Source: Nemophila menziesii (Eukaryota > Streptophyta > Magnoliopsida > Boraginales > Hydrophyllaceae). From it: a stretch of 64,000 nucleotides of DNA. The DNA lies in assembly GCA_029959085.1 (NCBI GenBank), contig JARWIR010000011.1, positions 7,751,840 to 7,815,839 on the forward strand, in the 5' to 3' direction. The notes under the pieces are model-generated. The model saw nothing but the letters and a program-made list of their open reading frames with translations, was not told the DNA's origin and ran no database searches. A program made the translations under genes and the position numbers. This document shows positions 63,485 through 64,000 of the stretch, one piece after another. Each line of letters begins with the position of its first letter. The stretch's first letter is position 1.

Positions 63485-64000
63485 TGATGTCTCCTCATTT
63501 GTGATAGATTAATATTAGGACGAGCCATCATTTTTAGTGATTTAGAAGTCTGTCTAGTCGATTTTCTTGATAAATGTTACACTTTCCTATTTTGAGTCTT
63601 GATTTTGTAAATTATTATTTTTAGAGCATATTGGGTTTAATTATTTATTTAGTGTGAAGCTTTAAAGATAATTATAGAGATTAATTAGAGTCCAAGTCAA
63701 ATACTAAGATATATAGAAAGAGATACGCATGGTAATTCGAGATAAGGAAAAAAAGCTAAATATATGGAAAAGGAAAAGCTGCCTTAAATTTGAATTTCAC
63801 CACGCACGACCACAAATCAGCTTATATCTCAATATCGGTGGTGAATTTGGAGAAACGGTCCAGAGAAACGTTGGAGATCTTTCCAAGATGATGAATTTCT
63901 ACTACTCATATGCGTCAAAAGGATAAGAATTGAAGCTTCTAGGACCAAAACAAAAACGGGCTTGATTTCATATTTTAGGGTTACGAATTTGAGTTGGGTT
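63485..64000 (+). mobile_element. Athila-like element B, 5' LTR (copy 3, cut by window end)
   Basis: The first 516 bp of the LTR, from TGATGTCTCC. The open frame at 63729-63926 exists only because this copy has two A fewer in an A-run; it is not a gene. Confidence 0.82.

Larger units (their letters stand above)
47743..64000. repeat. Tandem segmental repeat, copy 3 (truncated by window end)
   Basis: Third unit, collinear with the first 16.2 kb of copies 1 and 2. It ends with the window inside the 5' LTR of the plus-strand Athila-like element. It shares several changes with copy 2 and has private ones, including a mutated CACTA terminus and two amino-acid changes in the zinc-finger gene. Whether the array ends here or continues cannot be seen. 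Confidence 0.96.

Noticed and set aside
2141..64000. Possibility that the triplication is an assembly artefact
   Set aside because: Copies differ by many scattered substitutions, private indels and microsatellite length, which simple duplication of the same reads would not produce. Long reads would settle it.
1..64000. CRISPR arrays, bacterial operons, phage genes
   Set aside because: No short regularly spaced repeats and no prokaryotic gene organisation; all recognisable content is plant nuclear or organelle-derived.

Overview
Eukaryotic nuclear DNA from a flowering plant, probably a eudicot. The evidence is strong AT richness, a plant-specific QALGGHQ zinc-finger gene with an EAR repressor motif, Athila-type Ty3/Gypsy remains with a tRNA-Asp-like primer site, a CACTA transposon and a nuclear insert of plastid-type 23S rRNA. 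There are no operons, ribosome binding sites or CRISPR arrays. I cannot name the species.

Layout. Bases 1-2140 are unique left flank, mostly a decayed minus-strand chromovirus-like Gypsy pol. From 2141 the window is a direct tandem array of a unit of about 22.8 kb: copy 1 at 2141-24943 (22803 bp), copy 2 at 24944-47742 (22799 bp), and copy 3 at 47743-64000, cut by the window end. The copies are collinear and differ by scattered substitutions and small indels, so they are real separate copies. Copies 2 and 3 are closest to each other.

Order inside a unit (copy 1 coordinates): frame-shifted C2H2/EAR zinc-finger relic (2462-2840, minus); 190 bp of plastid-type 23S rRNA sequence lying between two diverged direct repeats of about 195 bp (3747-4325); 102-bp hairpin MITE (5263-5364); possible SINE (about 6850-6953); 3' end of an Athila-like element (about 8470-10377, plus); the only convincing intact gene, a 104-aa single C2H2 zinc finger with a C-terminal DLTLRL motif (11164-11478, minus); CACTA element with a TGT target duplication and a dead Tnp2 gene (12714-15464); 5' LTR, primer site and broken gag of a second Athila-like element (17890-20368, plus); and a third Athila-like element on the minus strand (20369-24943). 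The third element has an LTR, repeated polypurine motifs, a 152-codon ORF, a GC-rich island and the last codons of pol, where the unit ends.

Interpretation. The array multiplies one small putative transcriptional repressor gene to at least three copies, each with its own TATA-type promoter and a broken paralogue about 8.6 kb away. Everything else in the unit is transposon or organelle debris whose breaks are shared between copies and so predate the amplification. Functions are inferred from motifs only.
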